Shown here: positions 1 to 7,482 of the stretch, piece by piece
Layout: each line of letters begins with the position of its first letter
Numbering within the stretch: position 1 is the first letter of the stretch
Source of the DNA: an uncultured Gammaproteobacteria bacterium
GTDB taxonomy: Bacteria > Pseudomonadota > Gammaproteobacteria > Berkiellales > Berkiellaceae
Direction of reading: 5' to 3'
Assembly (NCBI GenBank): GCA_902826485.1
Contig: CADEEZ010000005.1
Span: 121,163 to 185,162, forward strand
DNA length: 64,000 nt
Position numbers and translations under genes: made by a program
The notes under the pieces: generated by a model
Databases searched by the model: none
Told to the model about the DNA's origin: nothing
The model's input: only the letters and a program-made list of their open reading frames with translations

Positions 1-1
1 C

Positions 2-3000
2 TGTTTCAAAGTCGATACCAAAACGAATTAATCGTAAAGTTCGTTTGGGATCTTCTTTTATTTTCGCATTGTAATCACCCACTATTTTAAGGTTTGATTT
101 TTTTAGATCTTTGAGACCCTTCACAAAATCTAAAACAACGCCATCAGCAAAACAAGCAAAAGCATTAATTGTTAAATCACTTTTTTGTGCTTCTTGCTCT
201 AAGGCAAGAGTAGAATATTTAATGTCAATAGATATGCCTTTACCTTCTTTTTTACGGCAAGTAAATAATTGAATACTTTCTATTTTTTCACACCGTTTGC
301 ATTTATAACCCAGTGCTTCCATTTTTTCTATAATACGCGAGGGGTCAAAATTCGTGACGATATCCGCATCATTGGGTTGTTTTTTTCGTAATTTATCCCG
401 AACGTATCCGCCTTGTACGTACGCAATGGCTTGTTCTTCACTCAAAGAAGTTAAAACAGTCTTTACATCGGTACACAGCGTAATTATCTCATTGGTCTTG
501 AATTTAGCAATGGGATCTTCAATGGTTATTTTTGGTTCAATTTTGACCTCAAATTTAGATTTTGCTGTAGGGACATACTCTGAAAGATCACAGAGGTAAG
601 TAGGTGTTTTAGGTATAATGATTTCAGGTTCTATCACAGGAGAAATTGTTTTATTTAAAGGTTTTTTCTTTGGTTTGGGTTTACCATAAACAATCTTAGT
701 TACAGGCTTAGTTTCAACGACGAGAGGGGTCGTCGTATTTTTTTGAGTAACAGGTTTAGGCTCTGATAAGTTTGTTTGAGGTTGAGCTTTGGCCTCAAGT
801 TTTTTTTCTGAAGTAAGAATAGGTTTGGGGGTTGATTGAGATTTTTTTGTGATGGCTTGTGGTTTTTCAGGTGTTTTTTTCTCAGTGAGAGAGGCAAGCA
901 GATCAAATTCTTCTTTGATTTTGTCTAAATCTATTTCATGATCTTCTTTGGTTATGCCACAAAACTCAGAAAATGCTTTTTGTTTATTTTCAAAGTCAGT
1001 TTTGGCTTGCTTAGCTAAATTGACATATTGAATATTGTTTTTATCATTATTGATTGTTTTTAATCTAGCTAATCTAGATTTAAATAAAAGGCCATTGACT
1101 TGCATATGCCATAAATCATCTTTAAATTGATTTAAAATATTCTTTATGTTTATATCAGCGTTTTTATATTTCAATATGTGTTGAAACATAATGTTATTAT
1201 GTTTTTTCCAATATTTTTGTTCTAAAGTATTGAAGATGTCTAATTTTTGATAAAGCCCTTCACATTTATCCGAAGGAACCTCTTTATTCAGTATTAATGC
1301 AGAAAGTTGGTTGGCCAGTGAAAAAACTTCAGAAAATAAACGATGCTGAGCAAGTTCAGAATAAAATTTTTGAGATGCCAGGCCTAGTTTGCCCAGCATA
1401 TGGGTGACATAGAAGCACTTAATATTAATTCTTTGCAAAGCGTAAGCGATAGCAAAACGAGATAATTCATAAATACTGTCTTCTGCTTTGCATTTTTGCA
1501 TATGTTCTTTTGAGGCTTTTGCTGCTTGAATGCTCAATTCATTTAACCGTTCGTTAAACGCTAGATGTATTTCGGATTCGGCATTATTGTCTGCAAGCAT
1601 TTCTTTATTTAACGCGATTAATATATCTGCTTTTTGCTCAATGTCATGAGACGCAACGCAATTAGGAGTGACATTTTTTGATATGTCAATTAAATCATTC
1701 ACGAATTTTTTTATGTTTACAAGGTTATTTGCTTCTTGAATCGTTTTAGCCTGATTTAAAGTGCTGGCAAAACTCTTTTCCAGCCATTCATGTTTGTCTA
1801 ATAACAATTTAGTCACAAGGCTAAAGTCTTGCATTCTAAAATAATCTATCCAATAGTTATTGATTTTTATAATAGCAGGCATAAACGTGATGATTTGTGC
1901 AGCACTAGGATATTTGTCTAACGAAATAAAAGTACCGATTGTTTTTTTATAATTTTCTTCTGAGAGATTATTTTTTTTGGAAAGCATTTTTTCCATATTA
2001 GGCAGTATCTGGGTTATTAAAGCTTTATAAGCTTCTTCATTTTCCTTTTTTGAAATATTTTGTTTGGTTGTGTTAATATTTAAATTAACTAACAAACTAT
2101 TTATTTTTTCTATATGTTGTAAAAAGTATTGATAACCCACTATTTGAACGAGTTCCGCGGCTGATTGATTCGATTCATTCTCTTGCTTAATTAATTTTAT
2201 GCGTTCTTCGAGTGCCGTCAACTTCGCTTCTGCTTCATTGGCTTCTAAATTAAATTTTTGAACGATAACAGCATGATCTGTTTCAAAAAAATTCCGGATA
2301 ATTTGATCGGTTTCATTACAGTATTCTTGAGTAATGTTGGCGCTGAGTTTAAAAAGCAAATTCATGTACTGCCATTTAAAATCACAGATTCCCACATAAC
2401 AATCAAAAAAGCTTTTTCCACCAAATTGCTTAGCATATTCTTCTATTGCTACTTTAGAGGTTAATATGTGTTTCGTCATGCTTGTTCTAAAAGAAGGCCA
2501 CATGTCTTTTAACAGCTTATCAAAACGAGTCACTTCATTGAGATAAGTGGCGCATTCTGTAAGGGGGAGTCTATTCTCTCTCAAGAGCTTTGATAGACGA
2601 TTGGCAAAAGGAATGTTGTCATTACATATTAACAGTAACAGAATGTTCGTAATTTTATGGCAAGATAGTTTTTCTAAAATGGTGGGTTGTTTGTTTATAT
2701 TTAATTTTAAAATAGTCAGTAAAAAATGTAAAATATTCGTACGATAACTTTTGCATTTTAATTCAATCGATAATTTGTCTGTGTCAATAATAGATTCATG
2801 CCCTAAATCTTGCTTGTAAGAAGATAAATGTGTATCTTTATGCTGCATAAGATGCTGAAATATTTTATGCGAAAATTCTGCCAGCAAATTTAGGTTATCA
2901 AAAATTGTGGGGTATTTTTCAATAAATTCCACATGGTGTAAAAATAAATTTGAATCATATTTTTTATCATGAGCGACAATTAAAAATGCTTTATAGGCTT

Positions 3001-3079
3001 CCATGATAAGCTGATGATCATCCTGTGTGAGAGGCTGATTTTTTAATAAATCGATTTGTAAATCTTGTGTAGAATCCAT
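2..3079 (-). CDS. Large helical protein with C-terminal CCA-adding/poly(A) polymerase-type head domain (partial)
   Basis: This frame is open for 1026 codons from an ATG at 3079, behind an AGAGG Shine-Dalgarno, to the left edge of the window, so the C-terminus is missing. Residues 1 to about 725 look helical and match nothing I recognise. Residues about 725-825 are rich in Pro, Lys and Thr and look like a flexible linker. From about residue 875 the sequence has class II nucleotidyltransferase head motifs: GGYVRD at 890-895, the metal-binding DAD at 904-906, an LTINAFA motif, and finally an EDPKRTLRLIRF motif. These are hallmarks of CCA-adding enzymes and poly(A) polymerases. In housekeeping enzymes of this class the head lies at the N-terminus, so its position behind an 870-residue extension is unusual. 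A secreted effector or a toxin-like RNA-modifying enzyme is possible, but this is inference. The neighbouring genes give no functional clue. Confidence 0.85.
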   Translation of the reverse strand, partial: MDSTQDLQIDLLKNQPLTQDDHQLIMEAYKAFLIVAHDKKYDSNLFLHHVEFIEKYPTIFDNLNLLAEFSHKIFQHLMQHKDTHLSSYKQDLGHESIIDTDKLSIELKCKSYRTNILHFLLTILKLNINKQPTILEKLSCHKITNILLLLICNDNIPFANRLSKLLRENRLPLTECATYLNEVTRFDKLLKDMWPSFRTSMTKHILTSKVAIEEYAKQFGGKSFFDCYVGICDFKWQYMNLLFKLSANITQEYCNETDQIIRNFFETDHAVIVQKFNLEANEAEAKLTALEERIKLIKQENESNQSAAELVQIVGYQYFLQHIEKINSLLVNLNINTTKQNISKKENEEAYKALITQILPNMEKMLSKKNNLSEENYKKTIGTFISLDKYPSAAQIITFMPAIIKINNYWIDYFRMQDFSLVTKLLLDKHEWLEKSFASTLNQAKTIQEANNLVNIKKFVNDLIDISKNVTPNCVASHDIEQKADILIALNKEMLADNNAESEIHLAFNERLNELSIQAAKASKEHMQKCKAEDSIYELSRFAIAYALQRINIKCFYVTHMLGKLGLASQKFYSELAQHRLFSEVFSLANQLSALILNKEVPSDKCEGLYQKLDIFNTLEQKYWKKHNNIMFQHILKYKNADINIKNILNQFKDDLWHMQVNGLLFKSRLARLKTINNDKNNIQYVNLAKQAKTDFENKQKAFSEFCGITKEDHEIDLDKIKEEFDLLASLTEKKTPEKPQAITKKSQSTPKPILTSEKKLEAKAQPQTNLSEPKPVTQKNTTTPLVVETKPVTKIVYGKPKPKKKPLNKTISPVIEPEIIIPKTPTYLCDLSEYVPTAKSKFEVKIEPKITIEDPIAKFKTNEIITLCTDVKTVLTSLSEEQAIAYVQGGYVRDKLRKKQPNDADIVTNFDPSRIIEKMEALGYKCKRCEKIESIQLFTCRKKEGKGISIDIKYSTLALEQEAQKSDLTINAFACFADGVVLDFVKGLKDLKKSNLKIVGDYNAKIKEDPKRTLRLIRFGIDFET

Positions 3080-3287
3080 AGGGACCTCTTGCTTATCCTG
3101 GTATCAAAATACGGTCTTAAAATTATACAAATTGCGTTGTCAGTGAGTCTAGCGATGCGAGATGAAAGGTATTAAAATGCTGCCAAAGCCTTATGAATGT
3201 CGACTCTATATTTATTGTGGCTTTGCATTAAGCCCCTTAGCCTGAAACCGCATAAAAATAGGGTAATTTTTACTTTAACTAAAATCT

Positions 3288-3308
3288 GACGAACGGTTGA
3301 TGTTCGTC
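3288..3308. promoter_or_regulatory. Inverted repeat abutting a -35 box (possible operator)
   Basis: The arms gacgaac and gttcgtc are perfectly complementary and are separated by seven bases. The right arm ends one base before the predicted -35 hexamer of the gene at 3388. This position would suit an activator or repressor site. The arms are followed by only two T residues, so a terminator is unlikely. Confidence 0.4.
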
Positions 3309-3337
3309 TTGATAACAAATTAATCTGCGCCCATAAT
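3309..3337 (+). promoter_or_regulatory. Predicted sigma-70 promoter for the leader-type gene at 3388
   Basis: TTGATA at 3309-3314 and CATAAT at 3332-3337 are separated by exactly 17 bases. A transcript starting near 3344 would have a leader of about 45 bases containing the AGAAGGA ribosome site before the GTG at 3388. Confidence 0.5.
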
Positions 3338-3387
3338 TTGTATGGCTTTAATAATTGAATAATAATAGATAACAGAAGGATTTAATA

Positions 3388-3699
3388 GTGAGAGAATTAA
3401 CTGGCATAGAAGTCACTGAAATTTCGGGTAGTGGTTTTGGGGAGTTTTCAACCGTTGTTGTTTTTGGGGCAATTGGGGCGGGCGCAGCTTTTCTTTATTC
3501 TATGGGTAATTTAGCGCAATCTTCTTATATGCTCGAGCAAATCTGCCTGCAGGGAGGAGGCGTTCTTGAAGCTTGCAAATCAAACTTAACTGCGTTATTT
3601 CAACCTATGCTGGAACCTTTTGTGTATTCAGGCATTGCCTTAGGCGCTGGGATAGGAATTGCTGCGGGTGCAGGGTTTGTCTGGGCTCTTCAGAAATAA
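3388..3699 (+). CDS. Small membrane protein with bacteriocin-like leader
   Basis: This is a 103-residue protein starting at GTG, seven bases after AGAAGGA. The N-terminus MRELTGIEVTEISGSG resembles the leaders of class II bacteriocins and microcins, which have an M[KR]EL..E....[SG]G pattern ending in two small residues at the peptidase cleavage site. The rest is rich in Gly and Ala, with a hydrophobic segment near residues 22-40 and another near 78-100. Two Cys residues lie between them. The next small gene and the one at 52455-52679 share the leader pattern. No C39-peptidase ABC exporter or immunity gene is visible in the window, so the product may be a bacteriocin, a secreted peptide or an unrelated membrane protein. 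Confidence 0.6.
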   Translation: MRELTGIEVTEISGSGFGEFSTVVVFGAIGAGAAFLYSMGNLAQSSYMLEQICLQGGGVLEACKSNLTALFQPMLEPFVYSGIALGAGIGIAAGAGFVWALQK

Positions 3700-3760
3700 A
3701 GTTTTTTCCTTAAAAATAAGTTTGTCAAAGATATCAACAAAATACCGGAGAGTAAAAATA

Positions 3761-4037
3761 ATTAGAGTATTAACCCAACCAGAAATGCCAGCCGTAAATG
3801 CCGGAACAATTGGAGAAGCTGTGACGGTGTTTGGAGTAGGTGTGGCATTAGGTGTAGTTATTACTACAGGAGTTTACGATAGGGCTTTTAAAGAAGTCTG
3901 TACATTTTTCAATAAAATGCTGGCATTCTGCTGCGAATAAGCGTACTGCTGTCGATCTCTTTCAGTCTTGTCTCATGTTCGGTGCACTTGTAGGGGTAGC
4001 TGCAGTAGGTACAGTTTTTATGGTGTCGAAGTGCTAA
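3761..4037 (+). pseudogene. Second leader-type small gene, probably ATT start, apparently frameshifted
   Basis: Reading from ATT at 3761 gives MRVLTQPEMPAVNAGTIGE if ATT initiates as Met. This aligns with the leaders at 3388 and 52679. A GGAGAG sequence at 3747-3752 lies at suitable spacing, and there is no ATG or GTG at the position where the leader pattern should begin. The frame ends at 3940 after 59 codons. A second frame, shifted by +1, continues to a stop at 4037. It encodes ANKRTAVDLFQ followed by a Gly/Val/Ala-rich hydrophobic segment, which matches the C-terminal half of the protein at 3388 (SNLTALFQ, then a Gly/Ala-rich segment). A single indel near 3900-3920 would join the two. Translation could instead start upstream in the same frame, but the sequence there is not leader-like. 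It may be a decayed paralog or a short functional form. Confidence 0.5.
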
Positions 4038-4078
4038 AGTCTTTTTGGTACATTTGTTGTATCAAAATAGAGGGGTAT

Positions 4079-4177
4079 TGGCACCTCTAAAGTCCCCTCT
4101 ACCACGCACTTCCTCCTACACTAAAGCTTCGGAGGACAAGCGCTTTGCTCGTTTTGGTAGAGGGGATTTTAGAGCCA
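4079..4177. repeat. Palindromic intergenic repeat (MITE/REP-like)
   Basis: The left end, 4079-4104, is an imperfect reverse complement of the right end, 4155-4177; both contain TGGTAGAGGGGA or its complement. The core at 4111-4140 is the reverse complement of 47712-47741 with one mismatch, and its own ends (TCCTCC and GGAGGA) pair. No protein is likely here. The element sits between the decayed leader-type gene and the 3' end of galE, where it could also act as a bidirectional terminator. Confidence 0.7.
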
Positions 4178-4233
4178 CTTTATGTATAACTCAGGTCCTC
4201 TTAACCCAAACTCAGATTTGTAGGCTTTGAGAT

Positions 4234-5214
4234 TTAATTTTGTGTGTTTAATTTTTTCTCCCATAAATAAGCACTTTCTACCATGTGTTGAAGGTGCTTA
4301 TATTTGGGTTGCCAATTGAGTGTTTCAATAATTTTTGTGGGATCGGCAATTAATTTAGCACAATCGCCTTGTCTTCTGGGGAGATAATGCGTATTAAATT
4401 TATGGCCGCAGACTTTTTGCATGGCATCGACCACTTCTTGCACGCTGTAACCCGTGCCATAACCACAATTTAAAATTTGAGAAGTCTTATGCTCTCTTAA
4501 GTAATCTAATAATAATACATGCGCATCTACTAAATCACACACATGAATGAAATCCCGAATGGCGGTGCCATCTGGGGTATCATAATCGGTGCCATATATG
4601 GGCATAGAAGGGCGCTTGCCAGCAGCCACTTCTGCAGCGACTTTAATCAAGAGGGTAGCATTAGGTGTTGATTGACCTAACAGGCCATCAGGGCTTGCGC
4701 CAGCGACATTAAAATAGCGTAATAGACCAAAACTTAAAGGATAAGTAACCGCCATATCTTGAATAAGTTGTTCGCCCACATATTTCGTAAAGCCATAGGG
4801 ATGCTTAGGTGAACACGGCGTAGATTCGGTTACCGTCGTGTTACTCGGGTTGCCGTAGACACCTGCCGAAGAAGAAAAAATAATTTGTCGAACATCGTGC
4901 TTTTTACAGGCTTCAAGCACATTCATTGTACCGACAATGTTATTTTGATAATAATCTAAAGGGTGTTTAATCGAATCGGGTACCACGGTTTTTGCTGCGA
5001 GGTGTATCACCGATTCTATCTCATAGGCTTTAAATAACGTGGTGATAAAATCTTTATTTAAAATATCGCCTTCGATAAATTCACCACCCAATATGGCTTT
5101 TTTATAGCCAGTAGAGAGGTTATCGATAATTAAAACAGATTCATTTTTTTCTAATAAGGCTTTTACGAGGTGGCTGCCGATATAGCCGGCACCACCTGTT
5201 ACAAGAATGGTCAT
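4234..5214 (-). CDS. galE: UDP-glucose 4-epimerase
   Basis: The 326-residue product interconverts UDP-glucose and UDP-galactose (or the N-acetyl forms) in the cytoplasm for surface polysaccharide. The NAD-binding Rossmann motif GGAGYIG lies at residues 7-13. The catalytic YGFTK (Tyr140, Lys144) follows the SSSAGVYG serine segment near residues 114-121. The length is normal for GalE. It starts at ATG 5214, 34 bases from the 3' end of gltA on the same strand, so the two could share a transcript. galU and the wbpL/wbpM-like genes at 43.8-47.7 kb are the likely metabolic partners. Confidence 0.93.
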   Translation of the reverse strand: MTILVTGGAGYIGSHLVKALLEKNESVLIIDNLSTGYKKAILGGEFIEGDILNKDFITTLFKAYEIESVIHLAAKTVVPDSIKHPLDYYQNNIVGTMNVLEACKKHDVRQIIFSSSAGVYGNPSNTTVTESTPCSPKHPYGFTKYVGEQLIQDMAVTYPLSFGLLRYFNVAGASPDGLLGQSTPNATLLIKVAAEVAAGKRPSMPIYGTDYDTPDGTAIRDFIHVCDLVDAHVLLLDYLREHKTSQILNCGYGTGYSVQEVVDAMQKVCGHKFNTHYLPRRQGDCAKLIADPTKIIETLNWQPKYKHLQHMVESAYLWEKKLNTQN

Positions 5215-5248
5215 ATCTAAACTACTATTATCTCTTAATTATGTATTG

Positions 5249-6547
5249 TTATTTATCTCGGTGTGGCATATCCACAAACGGTCGACTTTTTTCGCCCGTA
5301 TATAATTGTCTTGGGCGAGAAATACTTAAGCCGGGTTCACTGATCATTTCTGTCCAATGCGCTATCCAACCCACGGTTCTGGCCAGGGCAAAAATAACGG
5401 TAAACATATTGGTTGGGATGCCAATGGCATTTAAAATAATACCGGAATAAAAATCGACATTAGGGTATAATTTTTTCTGAATAAAATAATCATCTTGTAG
5501 GGCAATTTCTTCTAATTTTAAAGCGATTTTAAATAAGGGATCGTCGTGCTTGTTTAATTCTGATAACACTTCGTGACAGCTTTGGCGCATCACTTTGGCT
5601 CTGGGGTCGAAGTTTTTATACACCCGATGACCAAATCCCATTAATCTAAAGCTATCGTTTTTATCTTTTGAGCGTTCAATAAATTTATTAATATTTTTCA
5701 CATCACCAATTTCAAGCAGCATTTTTAAAACCGCTTCGTTAGCCCCACCATGGGCAGGCCCCCACAGTGCAGTAATGCCTGCGGCAATACAAGCAAAGGG
5801 GTTGGCACCAGACGAACCGGCAAGCCTAACAGTAGACGTTGAGGCATTTTGTTCATGATCGGCGTGTAAAATTAAAATTCTATCGATGGCTTTAACCAAA
5901 ACAGGGTTAGGCAGATCATCGGTAGAAGGCACAGAAAACATCATGTGCAATAAATTTTCAGAATAACTCATGGCATTTTTAGGGTACATAAAAGGCTGGC
6001 CAATAGAATATTTGTAACACATGGCTGCCAATGTTGGCATTTTAGCAATTAAACGCAGTGCACAAATTTCACGATGTTCAGGATTTCGAATATCTAAAGA
6101 ATCATGATAAAACGCCGACAAAGCACCTACCACACCACACATAACGGCCATGGGATGCGCATCGCGTCTAAACCCATTAAAAAATTTACTGAGTTGTTCA
6201 TGCACCAAGGTGTGGGTTTTAATTTTGTGTTCAAAACTTTTGCGTTGGTCTGGTTGTGGTAATTCGCCATATAAAAGCAAATAACATACTTCAAGGTAAT
6301 CTGATTTATCGGCTAAATCTTCAATAGAGTAACCACGATGTAATAAAATACCCAAATCGCCGTCTATAAAGGTAATTTCAGAATCACATGAAGCAGTTGA
6401 ACGAAAGCCAGGATCATAAGTAAAGACGCCATGCGCACTTAGCGTGGAAATGTCTATTACATTAGGACCCAGCGTACCTTCTTTAATGGGAAGTTGAATA
6501 GCTTCCGATTGATTAGGTAAGGTAAGTTTTGCGAATCGTTCTGCCAT
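5249..6547 (-). CDS. gltA: Citrate synthase
   Basis: This 432-residue type II (hexameric) citrate synthase condenses oxaloacetate and acetyl-CoA. The catalytic residues are present: His in the [11 protein letters not shown] motif, His in FGHRVYK and Asp in [22 protein letters not shown] is also conserved. It is divergent from sdhC across a 198-base region, as in other Legionellales and many gammaproteobacteria. The start at ATG 6547 gives the family's usual N-terminus. Confidence 0.96.
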   Translation of the reverse strand: MAERFAKLTLPNQSEAIQLPIKEGTLGPNVIDISTLSAHGVFTYDPGFRSTASCDSEITFIDGDLGILLHRGYSIEDLADKSDYLEVCYLLLYGELPQPDQRKSFEHKIKTHTLVHEQLSKFFNGFRRDAHPMAVMCGVVGALSAFYHDSLDIRNPEHREICALRLIAKMPTLAAMCYKYSIGQPFMYPKNAMSYSENLLHMMFSVPSTDDLPNPVLVKAIDRILILHADHEQNASTSTVRLAGSSGANPFACIAAGITALWGPAHGGANEAVLKMLLEIGDVKNINKFIERSKDKNDSFRLMGFGHRVYKNFDPRAKVMRQSCHEVLSELNKHDDPLFKIALKLEEIALQDDYFIQKKLYPNVDFYSGIILNAIGIPTNMFTVIFALARTVGWIAHWTEMISEPGLSISRPRQLYTGEKSRPFVDMPHRDK

Positions 6548-6660
6548 GTCTTTGAGCCTTTCATTTAGAATCTAATGGGTGGTTCCCTATAAGCATACAA
6601 ACAGCGATTCTTGAGTGCAAACTAAAAAATACTAGTAAGAATACCAGCAAATTAAATATA

Positions 6661-6689
6661 TTGTATATGCACCCCTTACTGAATATAAT
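6661..6689 (+). promoter_or_regulatory. Predicted sigma-70 promoter of the sdh operon
   Basis: TTGTAT at 6661-6666 and a perfect TATAAT at 6684-6689 are separated by 17 bases. Transcription would begin near 6696, about 50 bases before the chosen sdhC ATG. This argues against the upstream in-frame GTG at 6698 as the start. Confidence 0.65.
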
Positions 6690-6745
6690 CTGGGGCAGTG
6701 CATTCTCATTATTTCTTAAAGGATAGTATCACGGATGGATACAGC

Positions 6746-7150
6746 ATGAATAAAAAGCGCTCACTCAATCATCGTCCTATTAATATTAATCCCTTTACCA
6801 TTAAATTGCCTCTCTCTGCACTGACTTCTATTGCCCATCGTTTATCTGGGCTGTTTTTATTTTTAATGATTCCGTTTTTATTGTGGGCACTGCAAACCTT
6901 AATTGAAACCCCAAAAGGCTATGAACAGCTTGCTGAACTCCTGAGTCCGTGGCCCTATAAATTAACCGTGTGGTTACTTTTGGTTGCCACGGGATATCAT
7001 ATTCTTGCTGGTCTCAGACACATTTTAATGGATATGCATTGGCTCTCAGAAAGTTTAAAAGTGGCCAGGATAAGTGCGACGGTCGTTTGGGGAGCAACCC
7101 TATTAATGATTGTGTGGCTTGGGCTTCGTTTATTTGGGGGAGCACCATGA
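6746..7150 (+). CDS. sdhC: Succinate dehydrogenase cytochrome b556 subunit
   Basis: This 134-residue integral membrane subunit of complex II helps bind haem b and ubiquinone. The SIAHRLSG motif carries the Ser and Arg of the quinone site, and GYHILAGLRHILMD contains the haem-ligand His. Three hydrophobic helices are visible. I chose ATG 6746 because the MNKKRSLNHRPIN start matches the family (E. coli has a similar RPVNLDL start) and because the predicted promoter lies just upstream. The reading frame also extends back to a GTG at 6698. The stop overlaps the sdhD start as ATGA, which suggests translational coupling. Confidence 0.93.
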   Translation: MNKKRSLNHRPININPFTIKLPLSALTSIAHRLSGLFLFLMIPFLLWALQTLIETPKGYEQLAELLSPWPYKLTVWLLLVATGYHILAGLRHILMDMHWLSESLKVARISATVVWGATLLMIVWLGLRLFGGAP

Positions 7151-7476
7151 GTTTAGGTGGAACAGGGATTCGAGATTGGATTTTTCAACGCGTCACCGCT
7201 GTTTTTTTAACAGGGTATATTTTTTTCTTGATCTATTTTTGGTTAAGCCACCCTGATGTGGCTGCCATTGAATGGCAAGGCCTTTTTTCTGATTTATGTA
7301 TGAAAGTCGCGACCTTAATCGCATTGGTTACTATGTTGATTCATGCCTGGATAGGGGTGTGGACCATTATAACGGATTATGTGCATGCGTATTGCACGCG
7401 CATTTTACTATTAAGTGTGGTGGGCTTTGGCTTGCTGGGATACTTCGGCTGGGGTTTGACTATTCTTTGGGGATAA
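7147..7476 (+). CDS. sdhD: Succinate dehydrogenase membrane anchor subunit
   Basis: This 109-residue protein begins at ATG 7147, inside the sdhC stop. It has three transmembrane helices. The IRDWIFQRVTAVFL segment is typical of SdhD and lies at the quinone pocket, and MLIHAWIGVWTIITDY carries the His and the conserved Asp-Tyr pair. With SdhC it anchors SdhAB to the inner membrane. Only six bases separate it from sdhA. Confidence 0.93.
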   Translation: MSLGGTGIRDWIFQRVTAVFLTGYIFFLIYFWLSHPDVAAIEWQGLFSDLCMKVATLIALVTMLIHAWIGVWTIITDYVHAYCTRILLLSVVGFGLLGYFGWGLTILWG

Positions 7477-7482
7477 AGGGTT

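Larger units (their letters stand above)
3080..3387. other. Intergenic region with a divergent promoter area
   Basis: This 308-base stretch lies between the leftward giant gene and the rightward leader-type small gene. I see no coding sequence in it. It contains a short perfect inverted repeat at 3288-3308 and a promoter-like pair at 3309-3337, both described separately. The half next to 3080 has no promoter for the leftward gene that I can defend. Confidence 0.5.

Noticed and set aside
700..906. 68-codon minus-strand frame
   Set aside because: It is a shadow of the Pro/Lys-rich linker of the large gene, in another frame.
4045..4230. 61-codon plus-strand frame
   Set aside because: It is the translation of the palindromic repeat at 4079-4177.
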